Shown here in pieces: positions 9,743-18,874 of a stretch of 64,000 nucleotides of DNA. The DNA comes from an uncultured Lachnobacterium sp. GTDB taxonomy: Bacteria > Bacillota > Clostridia > Lachnospirales > Lachnospiraceae. Numbering within the stretch: position 1 is the first letter of the stretch; each line of letters opens with the position of its first letter. Made by a program: the position numbers and the translations under genes. The stretch lies in NCBI GenBank assembly GCA_900550545.1, contig URSS01000001.1, forward strand, positions 62,001-126,000. The letters run 5' to 3'. The notes under the pieces were generated by a model that was given only the letters and a program-made list of their open reading frames with translations, had not been told where the DNA came from and ran no database searches.

Positions 9743-10138
9743 CTATTTCTTCGGTAACTTATCTTTCAATTTGCTTAATATCTCAGAAAACGATTCTTGC
9801 TGAATTTCGCAGGTCTTCTGTTCATCAAAAGAAAAATCTTTTAACTGTTCTCTGTTCAGCTGTGTCAAAAGATGTACTTCATCTTTTCCAACGGATACTA
9901 CCAAATATACAGTACCCACTTCCACGATACTTATCATTTTGTTATTTCCAACACCGATCGTCTCGATGATACGCAAATTTTTATTATGGTTTCTGCCTTT
10001 TTGAATACCTCCCATCCAGCGAGTGGTAAGGTAAGTGATTCCAATCACAAAGGCAAATATAATCAGAGCACCTATCAGCTGAACAAAACTATCCAATGCT
10101 CCTGACAATAAAATGTTCATATTTTCACCTGTCGTCAT
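9743..10138 (-). CDS. fliO: Flagellar biosynthesis protein FliO
   Basis: FliO is the assembly chaperone of the FliP ring. The 131-aa protein has one N-terminal transmembrane helix (LIGALIIFAFVIGITYLTTRW), then a conserved cytoplasmic segment (NLRIIETIGVGNNKMISIVEVG) and a charged tail ending KDKLPKK. Position directly before fliP and after fliY is canonical. The family is weakly conserved, so the call leans on topology and gene order. Confidence 0.9.
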   Translation of the reverse strand: MTTGENMNILLSGALDSFVQLIGALIIFAFVIGITYLTTRWMGGIQKGRNHNKNLRIIETIGVGNNKMISIVEVGTVYLVVSVGKDEVHLLTQLNREQLKDFSFDEQKTCEIQQESFSEILSKLKDKLPKK

Positions 10139-10141
10139 TCA

Positions 10142-11365
10142 TTACGTCGGCTTACCGGCATTCACAATCTCCGTAATACGAACACCAAAGCTTTCTTCAA
10201 TAACTACAACTTCACCCTTTGCAACATATTTTCCATTTACCAAAACATCAATTGGTTCTCCAGCAATTTTATTTAACTCAATAATCTTTCCAGGGCCAAA
10301 ATCCAAAATATCAGAAATAGACTTTTGTGTTCTGCCAAGTTCTGCAGTAACTTCCAATGGAACATCCATAATCAGTCCGATATTTTCTGCCGGATAGCCA
10401 CCTACGGTGCCACCAGAAAAAGCAGAAAACTGTGCCGGTTGAACATTTACCGGCTGTTCTGTTGGATATCCTCCCATCATTGGCTGACCTCCCATAATCT
10501 GCTGACCATTCATCATCTGTGCTCCCATCATTGGCTGATTTCCCATCATCTGCTGACCATTCATTTGCTGCGTATTTGCCGCCTGTGTCTGCGGGTTTTG
10601 TAAAGGTACTTGTGCTGACTGCGCGTTCTGTCCACTTGGAGACGAAGAAGTTGATGTTTCCGTAGCTTTCTTATCCCTGACATCAGACTGTCCCAGCTTC
10701 ATGTTGTTCATAACCCCTTCACACATTTCCTTTGCGAAAGAAATCGGATACAACTGCATGATAGTACTGTCTACTAAATCTCCAATTTCCATATGAAAAG
10801 AAATTTTTACAAAATTACCTGTAAGAAATTGATCTATTGTTCCTTCATCAATATCAGATGTCATGTCAATGACATCTGCAGTTGGCGGACTAATATCGAT
10901 TTTACGATCAAGCATAGAAGATAATGAAGTGGATGCAGATCCCATCATTTGATTCATTGCTTCACAAATCGCACTGAGGTGCAGTTCTCCGAGTTCCCCC
11001 TCAATATTAGTACCATCCCCTCCCATCATAAGGTCTGTGATGATTTTGACGTCATTTTCCTTAAGAATGAGGATATTATTTCCATCAAGCCCCTCTGTGT
11101 ATGCAATTCGAATAAACACACATGGTCTTTCATACTCACTTGCTATATTCTTCCATTTAGAATAAGAAACAACCGGAGTAGAAATTTCCACTTTGCGGTT
11201 AACAAGAGAAAACAATGTAGTTGCTGCAGTTCCCATGCAGATATTGGCAATCTCTCCAATTTCATCTTTTTCTACATCTGTCAATTCATCCGTTGTATTT
11301 GCGCTATTTGCGCCTGGATCATTCAGCAGTGCATTAATTTCTTCCTGCGATAATACTCCATCCAT
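10142..11365 (-). CDS. fliY: C-ring switch protein / CheY-P phosphatase FliY (FliN-type)
   Basis: FliY replaces FliN in many Firmicutes: it is a rotor component and dephosphorylates CheY-P. The 407-aa protein has an N-terminal CheC-like domain with two phosphatase helices (DEIGEIANICMGTAATTL and LSAICEAMNQMMG, each with the E..N pair), a low-complexity linker of about 100 residues rich in Gln, Met, Gly and Pro (about 235-330), and a C-terminal SpoA/FliN domain (LEVTAELGRTQKSISDILDF ... PIDVLVNGKYVAKGEVVVIE). The linker contains imperfect repeats of the type MMGxQxMxGQQ. It starts 4 nt after fliM. Confidence 0.95.
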   Translation of the reverse strand: MDGVLSQEEINALLNDPGANSANTTDELTDVEKDEIGEIANICMGTAATTLFSLVNRKVEISTPVVSYSKWKNIASEYERPCVFIRIAYTEGLDGNNILILKENDVKIITDLMMGGDGTNIEGELGELHLSAICEAMNQMMGSASTSLSSMLDRKIDISPPTADVIDMTSDIDEGTIDQFLTGNFVKISFHMEIGDLVDSTIMQLYPISFAKEMCEGVMNNMKLGQSDVRDKKATETSTSSSPSGQNAQSAQVPLQNPQTQAANTQQMNGQQMMGNQPMMGAQMMNGQQIMGGQPMMGGYPTEQPVNVQPAQFSAFSGGTVGGYPAENIGLIMDVPLEVTAELGRTQKSISDILDFGPGKIIELNKIAGEPIDVLVNGKYVAKGEVVVIEESFGVRITEIVNAGKPT

Positions 11366-11369
11366 ATTT

Positions 11370-12350
11370 TTATTGCTCCTCTCTGATCACCGAAGTGACT
11401 CTAACCGCATAATTTTCTTTCGCCGTCCCCGGCAATGCGGTAAACTTGCGTATATTTCCAACATAAATATCCAGTTCTTCATCCACCTTACGATTCAGTC
11501 GGATAATATCTCCCGGCTGAAGCATTGCAAAATCATTAACGGATATTGTACTGTTTCCCAGTACCGCTTTCACAGGAATCTGTGCTCTTTGAATCAATGA
11601 TTCAATTGCCTGCGCATAATTTGTATCATCCTGTGCCTGCATATTAGAATACCAATACTTTGTATTCAATTTGTCAATAACATCTTCCAGTGTCAAATAC
11701 GGAAGGCATATATTCATCAAGCCCTCCACATCACCAATTTTCAAATTAATTGTAACAATGGCAATCATTTCACTTGGCGAAATAATCTGTGCATACTGTG
11801 AATTTGTTTCAATACGTTCCAGCTTCGGTTGTATATCAACAACGTTTTCCCATGGTTCACGCAACAGATTCACACAAATAACCAAAATACGTTCGATAAT
11901 CAAAAGCTCAATTTCTGAGAATTCGCGAACTTTATCAATTGTTTCTCCCTTGCCTCCCAACATACGGTCAACCATGGCATATCCAAGTGAAGAAGCCATC
12001 TCAATAATAATATTTCCCTTTAGTGGCGCAAAACTCACAATTCCAAGAAGCACCGGATTTGACAGTGCATTCGAAAACTCCGAGTACGTAACTGCCTCCG
12101 AATTCATAACTTCTACTTGAACATTCTTGCGCAAATAAACCGGAAGATTTGTAGAAAGAAGCCTTCCATAATGCTCAAAAATAATTTCCAACGTACGCAA
12201 ATGTTCTTTTGAAAATTTAGAAGGGCGGGCAAAGTCATATTTCTTGACCTGTTTTTCACTATTTTCTTTTATTTCATCTACATCTAATTCACCGGTGCTT
12301 AACGCCGCCAGCAAACTGTCTATCTCATTTTGAGATAATACATCACTCAT
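11370..12350 (-). CDS. fliM: Flagellar motor switch protein FliM
   Basis: FliM is the middle C-ring protein that binds CheY-P and FliG. The 326-aa protein starts with the CheY-binding peptide (VLSQNEIDSLLAAL), followed by the CheC-like middle domain (EHYGRLLSTNLPVYLRK; GKGETIDKVREFSEIE) and a C-terminal SpoA domain (IPVKAVLGNSTISVNDFAML ... LDIYVGNIRKF). It lies 63 nt after fliL. Confidence 0.97.
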   Translation of the reverse strand: MSDVLSQNEIDSLLAALSTGELDVDEIKENSEKQVKKYDFARPSKFSKEHLRTLEIIFEHYGRLLSTNLPVYLRKNVQVEVMNSEAVTYSEFSNALSNPVLLGIVSFAPLKGNIIIEMASSLGYAMVDRMLGGKGETIDKVREFSEIELLIIERILVICVNLLREPWENVVDIQPKLERIETNSQYAQIISPSEMIAIVTINLKIGDVEGLMNICLPYLTLEDVIDKLNTKYWYSNMQAQDDTNYAQAIESLIQRAQIPVKAVLGNSTISVNDFAMLQPGDIIRLNRKVDEELDIYVGNIRKFTALPGTAKENYAVRVTSVIREEQ

Positions 12351-12413
12351 CTGTTTCCACCGCCTATAACTTTCATAAGACCAACCAGAAATTCTAGTTA
12401 GTCTTCCATCATC

Positions 12414-12935
12414 TTATTCGGACGTCGATTCTGAGAAGTTAACACCAATTACCAAATCTGCTCCAAACAATTTTTGCATATCTGACAAAATTTCTGATTT
12501 TACCTGTTCCTTGTTTGCTTCAAACTCATCAAGCGTATATTGTCCGATTACCCGAATCACATCATTCTTAATCGTTTCATCCTGATTTGTAAGAAATTCC
12601 TGATTATATGTCGCATAATTATCACTTTTCTTATTTAATACAAGTGAAACTTTCACAATTGCATAATGCGACTTTCCATCGTTGCCTTGTGCAAGGTTTG
12701 TTGTAATCTTCTCACCCTCGTTTACTTTATAAGTATCCTGCTGATCAATAGGAATGCTCGATGTTCCATTTGCTCCTCCGGAATTTAAATCCAAATCGAT
12801 GGCCGAACAAACTTTTTCAATGAGTGTGTTTGCCTTCTGCGTTTCCGGCAAAACTGTAAACATCAAAATTGCTGTCAAAACAAAATTTGCAAATACCAAT
12901 GCCAGAATAAGCACTGAAATCAAATTCTTTTTCAT
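12414..12935 (-). CDS. fliL: Flagellar basal-body-associated protein FliL
   Basis: FliL is a single-pass inner-membrane protein that surrounds and stabilises the stator. The 173-aa protein has an N-terminal transmembrane helix (VLILALVFANFVLTAILMF), a Ser/Gly/Thr linker and a periplasmic-type domain ending FGADLVIGVNFSESTSE, which matches the family's C-terminal I..V.F pattern. It sits between motB and fliM. Sequence conservation in this family is low; topology, length and neighbours support the call. Confidence 0.88.
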   Translation of the reverse strand: MKKNLISVLILALVFANFVLTAILMFTVLPETQKANTLIEKVCSAIDLDLNSGGANGTSSIPIDQQDTYKVNEGEKITTNLAQGNDGKSHYAIVKVSLVLNKKSDNYATYNQEFLTNQDETIKNDVIRVIGQYTLDEFEANKEQVKSEILSDMQKLFGADLVIGVNFSESTSE

Positions 12936-12948
12936 ATCAATACCTCTT

Positions 12949-13770
12949 TTAATCTAAATCTGAATTATAAGAATTATACACTTTAATTTCCACACGTCGG
13001 TTTCTTGCTCTGCCTTCCGCCGTACTGTTATCAGCTACTGGCACATAATCTCCACGGCCAGCGAACTTAATATGTGAAGGTTTCAAGGATGTCTTTTCCC
13101 GAAGTCTCTCGGTAACAGCAAGCGCACGATATACCGAAAGCACTTCGTTGCTTTCATAATGCGCACGGGAACTGATTGGAACATTATCCGTATGTCCTTC
13201 GATTTCAATCACATTTTTTTTGTACTTTTCAAGTATTTTTCCTATCTTATCAACAAGTGGTTTTGCACTTGATGTCAAATCCGCTTTCCCGGATTCAAAC
13301 AAAATTGCCCCGCTCATATTCAATTGCACATATTCTGCATTAAAGTCCACTTCGACCTGATCTGACAGATTTGCCGCATCAATCGCATTTTGAATCTGTT
13401 CTGCCATCTGCTCCGATTCCGAAAGTTCCTGCTGTTCATAAGCTTCCTGTACAGAGTTTTTTCCCTCTGACTGCTCATCACTGTTTTCAGCAGCAGAATT
13501 AGCAATCTCATTATAGTAGGAATCCATAAATTCCAATTGGCGCACACCGGCTGAAATCATTTCTCCCTCTCCAATGCTTGAACCTCCCGCCGGCAAAATG
13601 CTGATGCTGCTCTGCAAAGACGCAATTACCTGTTGAAATTTATCCGCATCAACCGTCGACATGGAAAAAAGCAAAACGAAAAAACATAGAAGCAGATTCA
13701 TAAGATCCGAGAATGTGGACATCCATGCAGGAGACCCTTTCGGTGCCTCCTCTTGTTTTCTTTTTGCCAC
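12949..13770 (-). CDS. motB: Flagellar stator protein MotB
   Basis: MotB couples ion flow to torque and anchors the stator to peptidoglycan. The 273-aa protein has a short cytoplasmic N-terminus, one transmembrane helix with the ion-binding Asp22 (STFSDLMNLLLCFFVLL), a Glu/Gln-rich plug/linker (about 95-130) and an OmpA-type peptidoglycan-binding domain with VIEIEGHTDNVPIS and NRRVEIKV. It overlaps motA by 1 nt. Whether it uses H+ or Na+ cannot be decided from the sequence. Confidence 0.97.
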   Translation of the reverse strand: MAKRKQEEAPKGSPAWMSTFSDLMNLLLCFFVLLFSMSTVDADKFQQVIASLQSSISILPAGGSSIGEGEMISAGVRQLEFMDSYYNEIANSAAENSDEQSEGKNSVQEAYEQQELSESEQMAEQIQNAIDAANLSDQVEVDFNAEYVQLNMSGAILFESGKADLTSSAKPLVDKIGKILEKYKKNVIEIEGHTDNVPISSRAHYESNEVLSVYRALAVTERLREKTSLKPSHIKFAGRGDYVPVADNSTAEGRARNRRVEIKVYNSYNSDLD

Positions 13771-14564
13771 TATTCCTCACCTCCGGCATCACTGCCACTT
13801 AAAAGTTCTCTGGAAGCTGGTGTCAGGAATGACTTCAATTTTTCTTCGATTACACGAGGATTTTCACCTGCCTGAATTGATAAAAGACCTTCAATTGTGA
13901 TTTGTCTTTTAATTACTTCCAAGTCATTGTTAACTTTAAGTTTTGCCGCCACAGGATTGCAAAGCCAGTTTGCGATCAAAGATCCATACAAAGTTGTAAT
14001 AAGTGCGACGGCCATCTGAGGTCCAATGGACGACGGATCATCCAATTTATTAAGCATATTTACCAGTCCGATCAGCGTACCAATCATACCCCATGCAGGT
14101 CCCATTTCTGCCCATTTCTCCCAAAAGGAAATCACATTTTTGTGTCGATCTTCCAGGCACATCATGTCTGTTTCAAGAATCGCCCGCACTAACTCCGGAT
14201 CCGTTCCATCAACAATAAGGAGTACTCCCTTTTTCAGGAAATCATCCTCTATACCATTTGCCGCTTCTTCAAGAGCTAATAGTCCATCCTTTCGTCCAAT
14301 ATTCGACAAATCAATAATTGATTTGATAATTTCGGATGGATTTGTTGAAGTCTCTTTGAATGCCAATGAAATTGATTTAAATCCATTGATAAAGTCCGCA
14401 AGTTTAAAACTTCCAAGCGTACTACTCAAAGATCCTCCAAACGTAATAGCAACAGATGCCACATCAATAAATGTACCAAATGCGCTCACTCCACCACTGT
14501 CAATAATACCAAAGACGACCATGCCCATTCCAAGCAGCATGCCGACTAGCGATGCTATATCCAT
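13770..14564 (-). CDS. motA: Flagellar stator protein MotA
   Basis: MotA is the torque-generating stator ring. The protein has four transmembrane helices with the conserved block WEKWAEMGPAWGMIGTLIGLV around helix 3 and the NWLCNPVAAKLK end of helix 4. The reading frame opens upstream at 14612, but ATG 14564 is preceded by GGAAGGTG at 6 nt and gives a normal 264-aa protein starting MDIASLVGMLLG, so I use that start. It is the first gene after an intrinsic terminator and has its own sigma-A-like promoter at 14643-14671. Confidence 0.95.
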   Translation of the reverse strand: MDIASLVGMLLGMGMVVFGIIDSGGVSAFGTFIDVASVAITFGGSLSSTLGSFKLADFINGFKSISLAFKETSTNPSEIIKSIIDLSNIGRKDGLLALEEAANGIEDDFLKKGVLLIVDGTDPELVRAILETDMMCLEDRHKNVISFWEKWAEMGPAWGMIGTLIGLVNMLNKLDDPSSIGPQMAVALITTLYGSLIANWLCNPVAAKLKVNNDLEVIKRQITIEGLLSIQAGENPRVIEEKLKSFLTPASRELLSGSDAGGEE

Positions 14565-14642
14565 AGCCACACCTTCCACTTTCTTTTTTCTAGGAAATTT
14601 GTCACAATTCACCTTTTTTTGACAAAATAACCTTTTTATATG

Positions 14643-14671
14643 ATTTTACCAAATTTTTGATAGCTTGTCTA
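14643..14671 (-). promoter_or_regulatory. Sigma-A-type promoter of the motA block
   Basis: On the minus strand TAGACA (14666-14671) is followed after 17 bp by TAAAAT (14643-14648). It lies between the flgE terminator and motA, so the motA-to-cheA genes can be transcribed independently. No sigma-D (FliA) type motif was recognised here. Confidence 0.65.
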
Positions 14672-14694
14672 CTTCCTTTTTATGAAAAAAGAGT

Positions 14695-14737
14695 AAAACA
14701 GACGGGAATCAACACACTGCGATTCTCCGTCTGTTTT
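14695..14737 (-). terminator. Intrinsic terminator after flgE
   Basis: A 7-bp stem CAGACGG/CCGTCTG extended by GAATC/GATTC (arms 14699-14710 and 14721-14733) is flanked by AAAA and TTTT, so it could work in both directions. It starts 21 nt after the flgE stop and splits the flagellar cluster into two transcription blocks. Confidence 0.8.
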
Positions 14738-14757
14738 CTGCTATTTTATGTATTTAT

Positions 14758-16182
14758 TTAACGTTTCAGATTAATCAATTCTTCCAGTAATGTATCCGAT
14801 GTTGTAATTACTCTTGAGTTTGCCTGAAATCCACGCTGTGTAACAATCATATCCGTGAACTGTCCGGAAAGATCAACGTTTGACATTTCCAATTCTCCGG
14901 AATCAATTGCACTTCCATCCGCATCAACTGCCACACCGATGCCATCAAACTCGCCAGAGTTCAAAGTTGTCTGATAACAATTATTACCGACTTTTTCCAG
15001 ACCCGATGCATTCGCAAACTGTGCGACCGCAATCTGTCCAAGCAAAACTGTATTACCATTATCATAAGAACCATGGATTCGTCCCTGCTGATCAACAGAA
15101 ATGCCTGTCAATGCTCCAAGTTTCTTGCCAGCTCCATCACCGGTACTGTCACCTTTAAGCATTTTTAACGTAGAAGTTCCGCCGTTATCATAATTCATGG
15201 ACTTTGAAAAATCGATTTCAATATCCTTAAAATTACTCGTCTGCTTCTTCCCGTTACCTAAATCTGTTGTATAGCCTGTATTTAAAGCAGACATTTTAAG
15301 TAACTGACTTACTGGTTTCTGATTGCCATTTGCTCCGATAGAAACAAATGTACCTTTATTTGTATCATACTCAATCGTGTATCCATCTTTGCCAAAAATA
15401 CTCTCTATCTGTGTTTTCTTTTTTGCCTCATTTGCATCAAGAATGGACTTGCTTTCCGAATTGATAACATCCGTCAATGTAATCTGGTACTTGCCAGCTA
15501 CCACTGTACCATTATTTTTAATCGGCTTAACTGCAAATTTTGCGGTATAAGAATAACCCAGATCATCATAAAATCCCAAGTTCATAACATATCCGTCATT
15601 CGCATTTACATTGCTGTCATTTTTATCAAGCACACCAGATGCATATGCCTTTGTTGTAGCTTCCGGAGATGCCGTTTGATTTGCCGGAGACATTACCTGC
15701 AATGGAGAAACAACATCCTTACGGATTTCTCCGGTTGTAGGATCTACCTGCCAGCCCTGTAATGTATAACCGGTAGAGCTCATGCAAAGATATCCATTAC
15801 CATCTACATAAAAAGAACCTGCTCGTGTAAAATAGCGGTTTGTTCCATCACTTACAATAAAGAAATTCGTCGACTGGCTATCCGTCAGTTTCAAATCAAA
15901 CGGATTTCCTGTTGTCTCCGATGCTCCGGCGCCTGTGATATTTACAGTCGTAGATGCTGTCGTAACACCAAGACCAATCTGTTTTGCATTCACACCGCCT
16001 ACACCCGTGGCACCATTGCCGCCAGACGCTGAAGCAGTTGTCTGATACATAATTTCACTAAATCTGACATTTGAAGCCTTAAATGCTTCTGTGTTAACAT
16101 TGGCGATATTGTTACCAATAACGTCCATTCTTGTCTGATGTGTCTTAAGTCCTGACACAGCAGAATACAATGATCTCATCAT
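14758..16182 (-). CDS. flgE: Flagellar hook protein FlgE
   Basis: FlgE polymerises into the hook. The 474-aa protein has the N-terminal rod/hook motif (SLYSAVSGLKTHQTRMDVIG, then NNIANVNTEAFK), a variable middle region (about 150-380) and the C-terminal coil VDLSGQFTDMIVTQRGFQAN that ends SDTLLEELINLKR. Both ends are diagnostic of the FlgE/FlgG family; the length and location after flgD support FlgE. An AAGGAGGTCA SD precedes two successive ATGs; the first is used here. No flbD gene is found downstream, where it often lies in clostridia. Confidence 0.95.
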   Translation of the reverse strand: MMRSLYSAVSGLKTHQTRMDVIGNNIANVNTEAFKASNVRFSEIMYQTTASASGGNGATGVGGVNAKQIGLGVTTASTTVNITGAGASETTGNPFDLKLTDSQSTNFFIVSDGTNRYFTRAGSFYVDGNGYLCMSSTGYTLQGWQVDPTTGEIRKDVVSPLQVMSPANQTASPEATTKAYASGVLDKNDSNVNANDGYVMNLGFYDDLGYSYTAKFAVKPIKNNGTVVAGKYQITLTDVINSESKSILDANEAKKKTQIESIFGKDGYTIEYDTNKGTFVSIGANGNQKPVSQLLKMSALNTGYTTDLGNGKKQTSNFKDIEIDFSKSMNYDNGGTSTLKMLKGDSTGDGAGKKLGALTGISVDQQGRIHGSYDNGNTVLLGQIAVAQFANASGLEKVGNNCYQTTLNSGEFDGIGVAVDADGSAIDSGELEMSNVDLSGQFTDMIVTQRGFQANSRVITTSDTLLEELINLKR

Positions 16183-16257
16183 AATTCATTGACCTCCTTC
16201 GACGGTCGGTTCAGGTTCCTTCTGTCAGTCAAGAACCATAGCTTCCATAAGGTCCAG

Positions 16258-16671
16258 CTACATAATGATTGCGCCGTCAATATTTGTAAATACATTTTGT
16301 TGTGTGTCTGTCTGATCCATTGCTGTAACAACCGTTTTATTTGGAATATTTACAATAAACGCAAGAGAATCAACCAGAACAAGTGATTCCTTTATACCCT
16401 TTTCCTGTGCTTTCATAACGCCATCTTCCAGTCTAGCGCTTTGCTCACTGGACAATTGAATATTTCTAGTCTCCAATCTCTGCGAAGCATGCTTGGAAAA
16501 TCGGATTCCTGAATCTTTCTGTAATTCCGCCTCATTTTGCTGTTTGCGTAAAATATCCTCAAAAGAAATATTGGATGTTTTCCCTGATTGTTTTACGTTT
16601 TGTCGATTAAGATACTGGTCGTTTACCTGTTCAATGGATGTAAACTTTCCTGCAATCGGATTCATAATCAT
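16258..16671 (-). CDS. TIGR02530-type flagellar operon protein
   Basis: This 137-aa protein matches the short family found between flgD and flgE in Firmicutes (TIGR02530 in my recollection): SGIRFSKHASQRLETRNI followed by a region ending VDSLAFIVNIPNKTVVTAMD. Its role is not established in detail; genetic context points to hook or rod assembly. It overlaps flgD by 4 nt and is followed 75 nt later by flgE. Confidence 0.85.
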   Translation of the reverse strand: MIMNPIAGKFTSIEQVNDQYLNRQNVKQSGKTSNISFEDILRKQQNEAELQKDSGIRFSKHASQRLETRNIQLSSEQSARLEDGVMKAQEKGIKESLVLVDSLAFIVNIPNKTVVTAMDQTDTQQNVFTNIDGAIIM

Positions 16672-17393
16672 TCCTCCGTTTTTGTTTCAGCATCGGTATC
16701 TGTTTTAGTATCAGTATCTGTCTTTGTATCAGTATCTGTCTTTGTATTTTCCTGTAGCTTCTTCAGTTCCGCAATACGTTCTTCGTATTTCTGTAATGTC
16801 TGAAGATCATCTGACTTCACAAATTTCTGCTGATAGCTTGTCATTCCATCATACATTTCCCGAATCTGTGAAATTGCCTTATCATAATCCATAGTAATAT
16901 TATCAATATCCGGAAGCTGTGCAACCATATTGGAAAATGTTTTTGAAATTGTTACAGCCTCATAGTAATCCGCATCTGTCACAGTATCCAGTGTATCTAT
17001 GGAATAAAGTCCATTGTTCACACTGAGCAATGTCTTGCCATCTTCGTAAAGAACATAATCTACCTTTCCGTCTACATAATTGGTAGCACCGGTATTTTCA
17101 TCTTCTACCTTTAAAATAACATGCTTACCAACAAGATCGTTTGCCATAGAATTTTCCTGTGACTGTTGCATGGAAAGTGTCGCCTCTAATTGTGAAAAAG
17201 TTGCAAGCTGCGCAACATACTCTGTATTACTTGTAGGTTCCAACGGGTCCTGATACTGCATTTCCGCACATAATAAAGTAAGGAACTGATCATATCCCAA
17301 GTTTGATCCGGTTGCCTGTGACTGCTTTTTTGAACTGTCGGTGTAGCTATAATCCAACTTACCATCTTTTACCGCTGCAACATGTTCTGCCAT
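16668..17393 (-). CDS. flgD: Hook capping/scaffold protein FlgD
   Basis: FlgD caps the growing hook. The conserved N-terminal segment LGYDQFLTLLCAEMQYQDPLEPTSNTEYVAQLATFSQLE (about residues 33-72, quoted in part) is diagnostic. A central beta domain and a helical stretch follow. The C-terminus ends in an unusual Asp/Thr/Lys repeat (DTDTKT x3) encoded by 18-bp DNA repeats. The 241-aa length is somewhat longer than minimal FlgD because of this tail. Confidence 0.95.
   Translation of the reverse strand: MAEHVAAVKDGKLDYSYTDSSKKQSQATGSNLGYDQFLTLLCAEMQYQDPLEPTSNTEYVAQLATFSQLEATLSMQQSQENSMANDLVGKHVILKVEDENTGATNYVDGKVDYVLYEDGKTLLSVNNGLYSIDTLDTVTDADYYEAVTISKTFSNMVAQLPDIDNITMDYDKAISQIREMYDGMTSYQQKFVKSDDLQTLQKYEERIAELKKLQENTKTDTDTKTDTDTKTDTDAETKTEE
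16693..16746. repeat. Three tandem 18-bp repeats in the 3' end of flgD
   Basis: Plus-strand units tcggtatctgttttagta, tcagtatctgtctttgta and tcagtatctgtctttgta lie head to tail; the last two are identical. They encode the DTDTKT hexapeptide tail of FlgD. The unit is a multiple of three, so copy-number change would keep the frame. Confidence 0.95.
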
Positions 17394-17420
17394 ATTCTCT
17401 CTCCTTTCCTATTCTTTTTC

Positions 17421-18845
17421 TTATGCTGTAAAATCAACAGAGTTTCCATTATCCCGCATAATCTGTGCTGCAAGAGTTTCTTCCTCTGTCATTAATCCAG
17501 ACAGATCATCTAAAGAAGACATCGAAATATTTCTTCTACGTGAAGACGACTGTTCCTGTTGTCTCTCACCTTCCTGTTCTTCTCTTGTCTGTCCCTGCTC
17601 GAGATTACGTTCAAACTCATGGGATGCGACTGTAACTTCAATCGAATCCACTTTAACTCCTGCCTGGTTTAAACTTTCCCGCAAATCTGCAATCTGTGCT
17701 TCTAAAGCAGTTCGCACTGCTTCATTTGATGTAGCAAGTTCTGCATGAACACTTCCTTCTTTTGTGGAAACCTGCAAATATACTTTTCCAAGATTTTCCG
17801 GATTGAGTTGCATCTCCATAGACGTTGACTCCTGCGAAATGTTAACCTTTACATTTTCAGCAATCTGTTCAATCAAATCCATAGTATCAATGGAAAGATA
17901 TTGCAAATCAGCATCCTGTACAGATGTCGCATCCTGTGGTACCTGTTCACTTACCGAAAAAGTAATTTCTTCCGTTGTCTCTGGTACACGGCTGTCTTTC
18001 TGTATTGCTGATTGCGTTTGTTTCAGTTGTTCTCCACTGTCTGTTTCTGCGTCTTCATTTGCCTCGTTGCTTTGTGCCTCTTTGGAAACATTCACAATTT
18101 GCGGCGTATCTGTATTTTCCACAGTACGCTCCATCTGGTTCAAATATGTATCATCTGTATTTGATGTATCCACTGTTGTAAGAACTTTCTCTGTTCTTTC
18201 AGGCCTCACAGTTGTTTCAACTTGTGGTATCTCTGTAACAGTTTCATTTTCTACAAGTTCCATTTGAGAAATCAAATCTGCAAACTGATTTTCATTTATT
18301 TCTAATGTATCCATAAAATCATTTGCAACGTCTTGTATCTTCTGCATTAAATCAGCAAATTGTGGATTCAGCAACAGTTCCTGTGGACTATCCACATTTT
18401 GTATTTGTTGAACTAGTTGAGCCAAATTTTGTGAATCCAAGAGGTCAAAGGCTGTCATACCAAGCGTTCCCATAACTTCGACAACTTTATCGTCATCAAT
18501 GTCCAATGTTTCCGCTACTGTATGAACCAAATCTTTTTGTACATTGCTAATTTCTTCCGAATTGCCGTCAATTTTATCAGTAATTGGATTTTTCGCATCA
18601 ATCTGCTTATCGCAATATTGATACTGTTCATAGCCTGTACTTGCAGCATCTGTATCTTTCACATCTGAACGCTGATCCTTCACGTTAGAAACATTTGGAT
18701 TTGTAGAGTAGTTTGCGTTCATTATCGTAGAAAATACCGCCACTTTATCTGACTTGTCAGCCTTTGTTTTGCCAGCTGCAGCATTTGCACTTAACATTTG
18801 GTTCTGCTTTGCAGATCCTATATTAAATACACTTGCACTCGCCAA
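17421..18845 (-). CDS. fliK: Hook-length control protein FliK
   Basis: FliK measures the hook and triggers the FlhB export switch. The C-terminal Flg_hook domain is clear (STSMEMQLNPENLGKVYLQV ... VRTALEAQIADLRESLNQAG, about 350-430 of the protein), preceded by a long Gln/Thr/Val-rich ruler region. The open frame reaches 18971, but that would overlap the upstream gene by 97 nt. The TTG at 18845 has AGGAGGG 6 nt upstream and starts LASASVFNIGS, giving 474 aa; this start is preferred. The tail is rich in Gln, Glu and Arg. Confidence 0.88.
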   Translation of the reverse strand: MASASVFNIGSAKQNQMLSANAAAGKTKADKSDKVAVFSTIMNANYSTNPNVSNVKDQRSDVKDTDAASTGYEQYQYCDKQIDAKNPITDKIDGNSEEISNVQKDLVHTVAETLDIDDDKVVEVMGTLGMTAFDLLDSQNLAQLVQQIQNVDSPQELLLNPQFADLMQKIQDVANDFMDTLEINENQFADLISQMELVENETVTEIPQVETTVRPERTEKVLTTVDTSNTDDTYLNQMERTVENTDTPQIVNVSKEAQSNEANEDAETDSGEQLKQTQSAIQKDSRVPETTEEITFSVSEQVPQDATSVQDADLQYLSIDTMDLIEQIAENVKVNISQESTSMEMQLNPENLGKVYLQVSTKEGSVHAELATSNEAVRTALEAQIADLRESLNQAGVKVDSIEVTVASHEFERNLEQGQTREEQEGERQQEQSSSRRRNISMSSLDDLSGLMTEEETLAAQIMRDNGNSVDFTA

Positions 18846-18874
18846 ACATGTCCCTCCTTTCTTTTTCCAGATCA

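Noticed and set aside
16693..16746. Repeats in flgD as a CRISPR array
   Set aside because: Units are contiguous, without spacers, and encode an in-frame peptide repeat.
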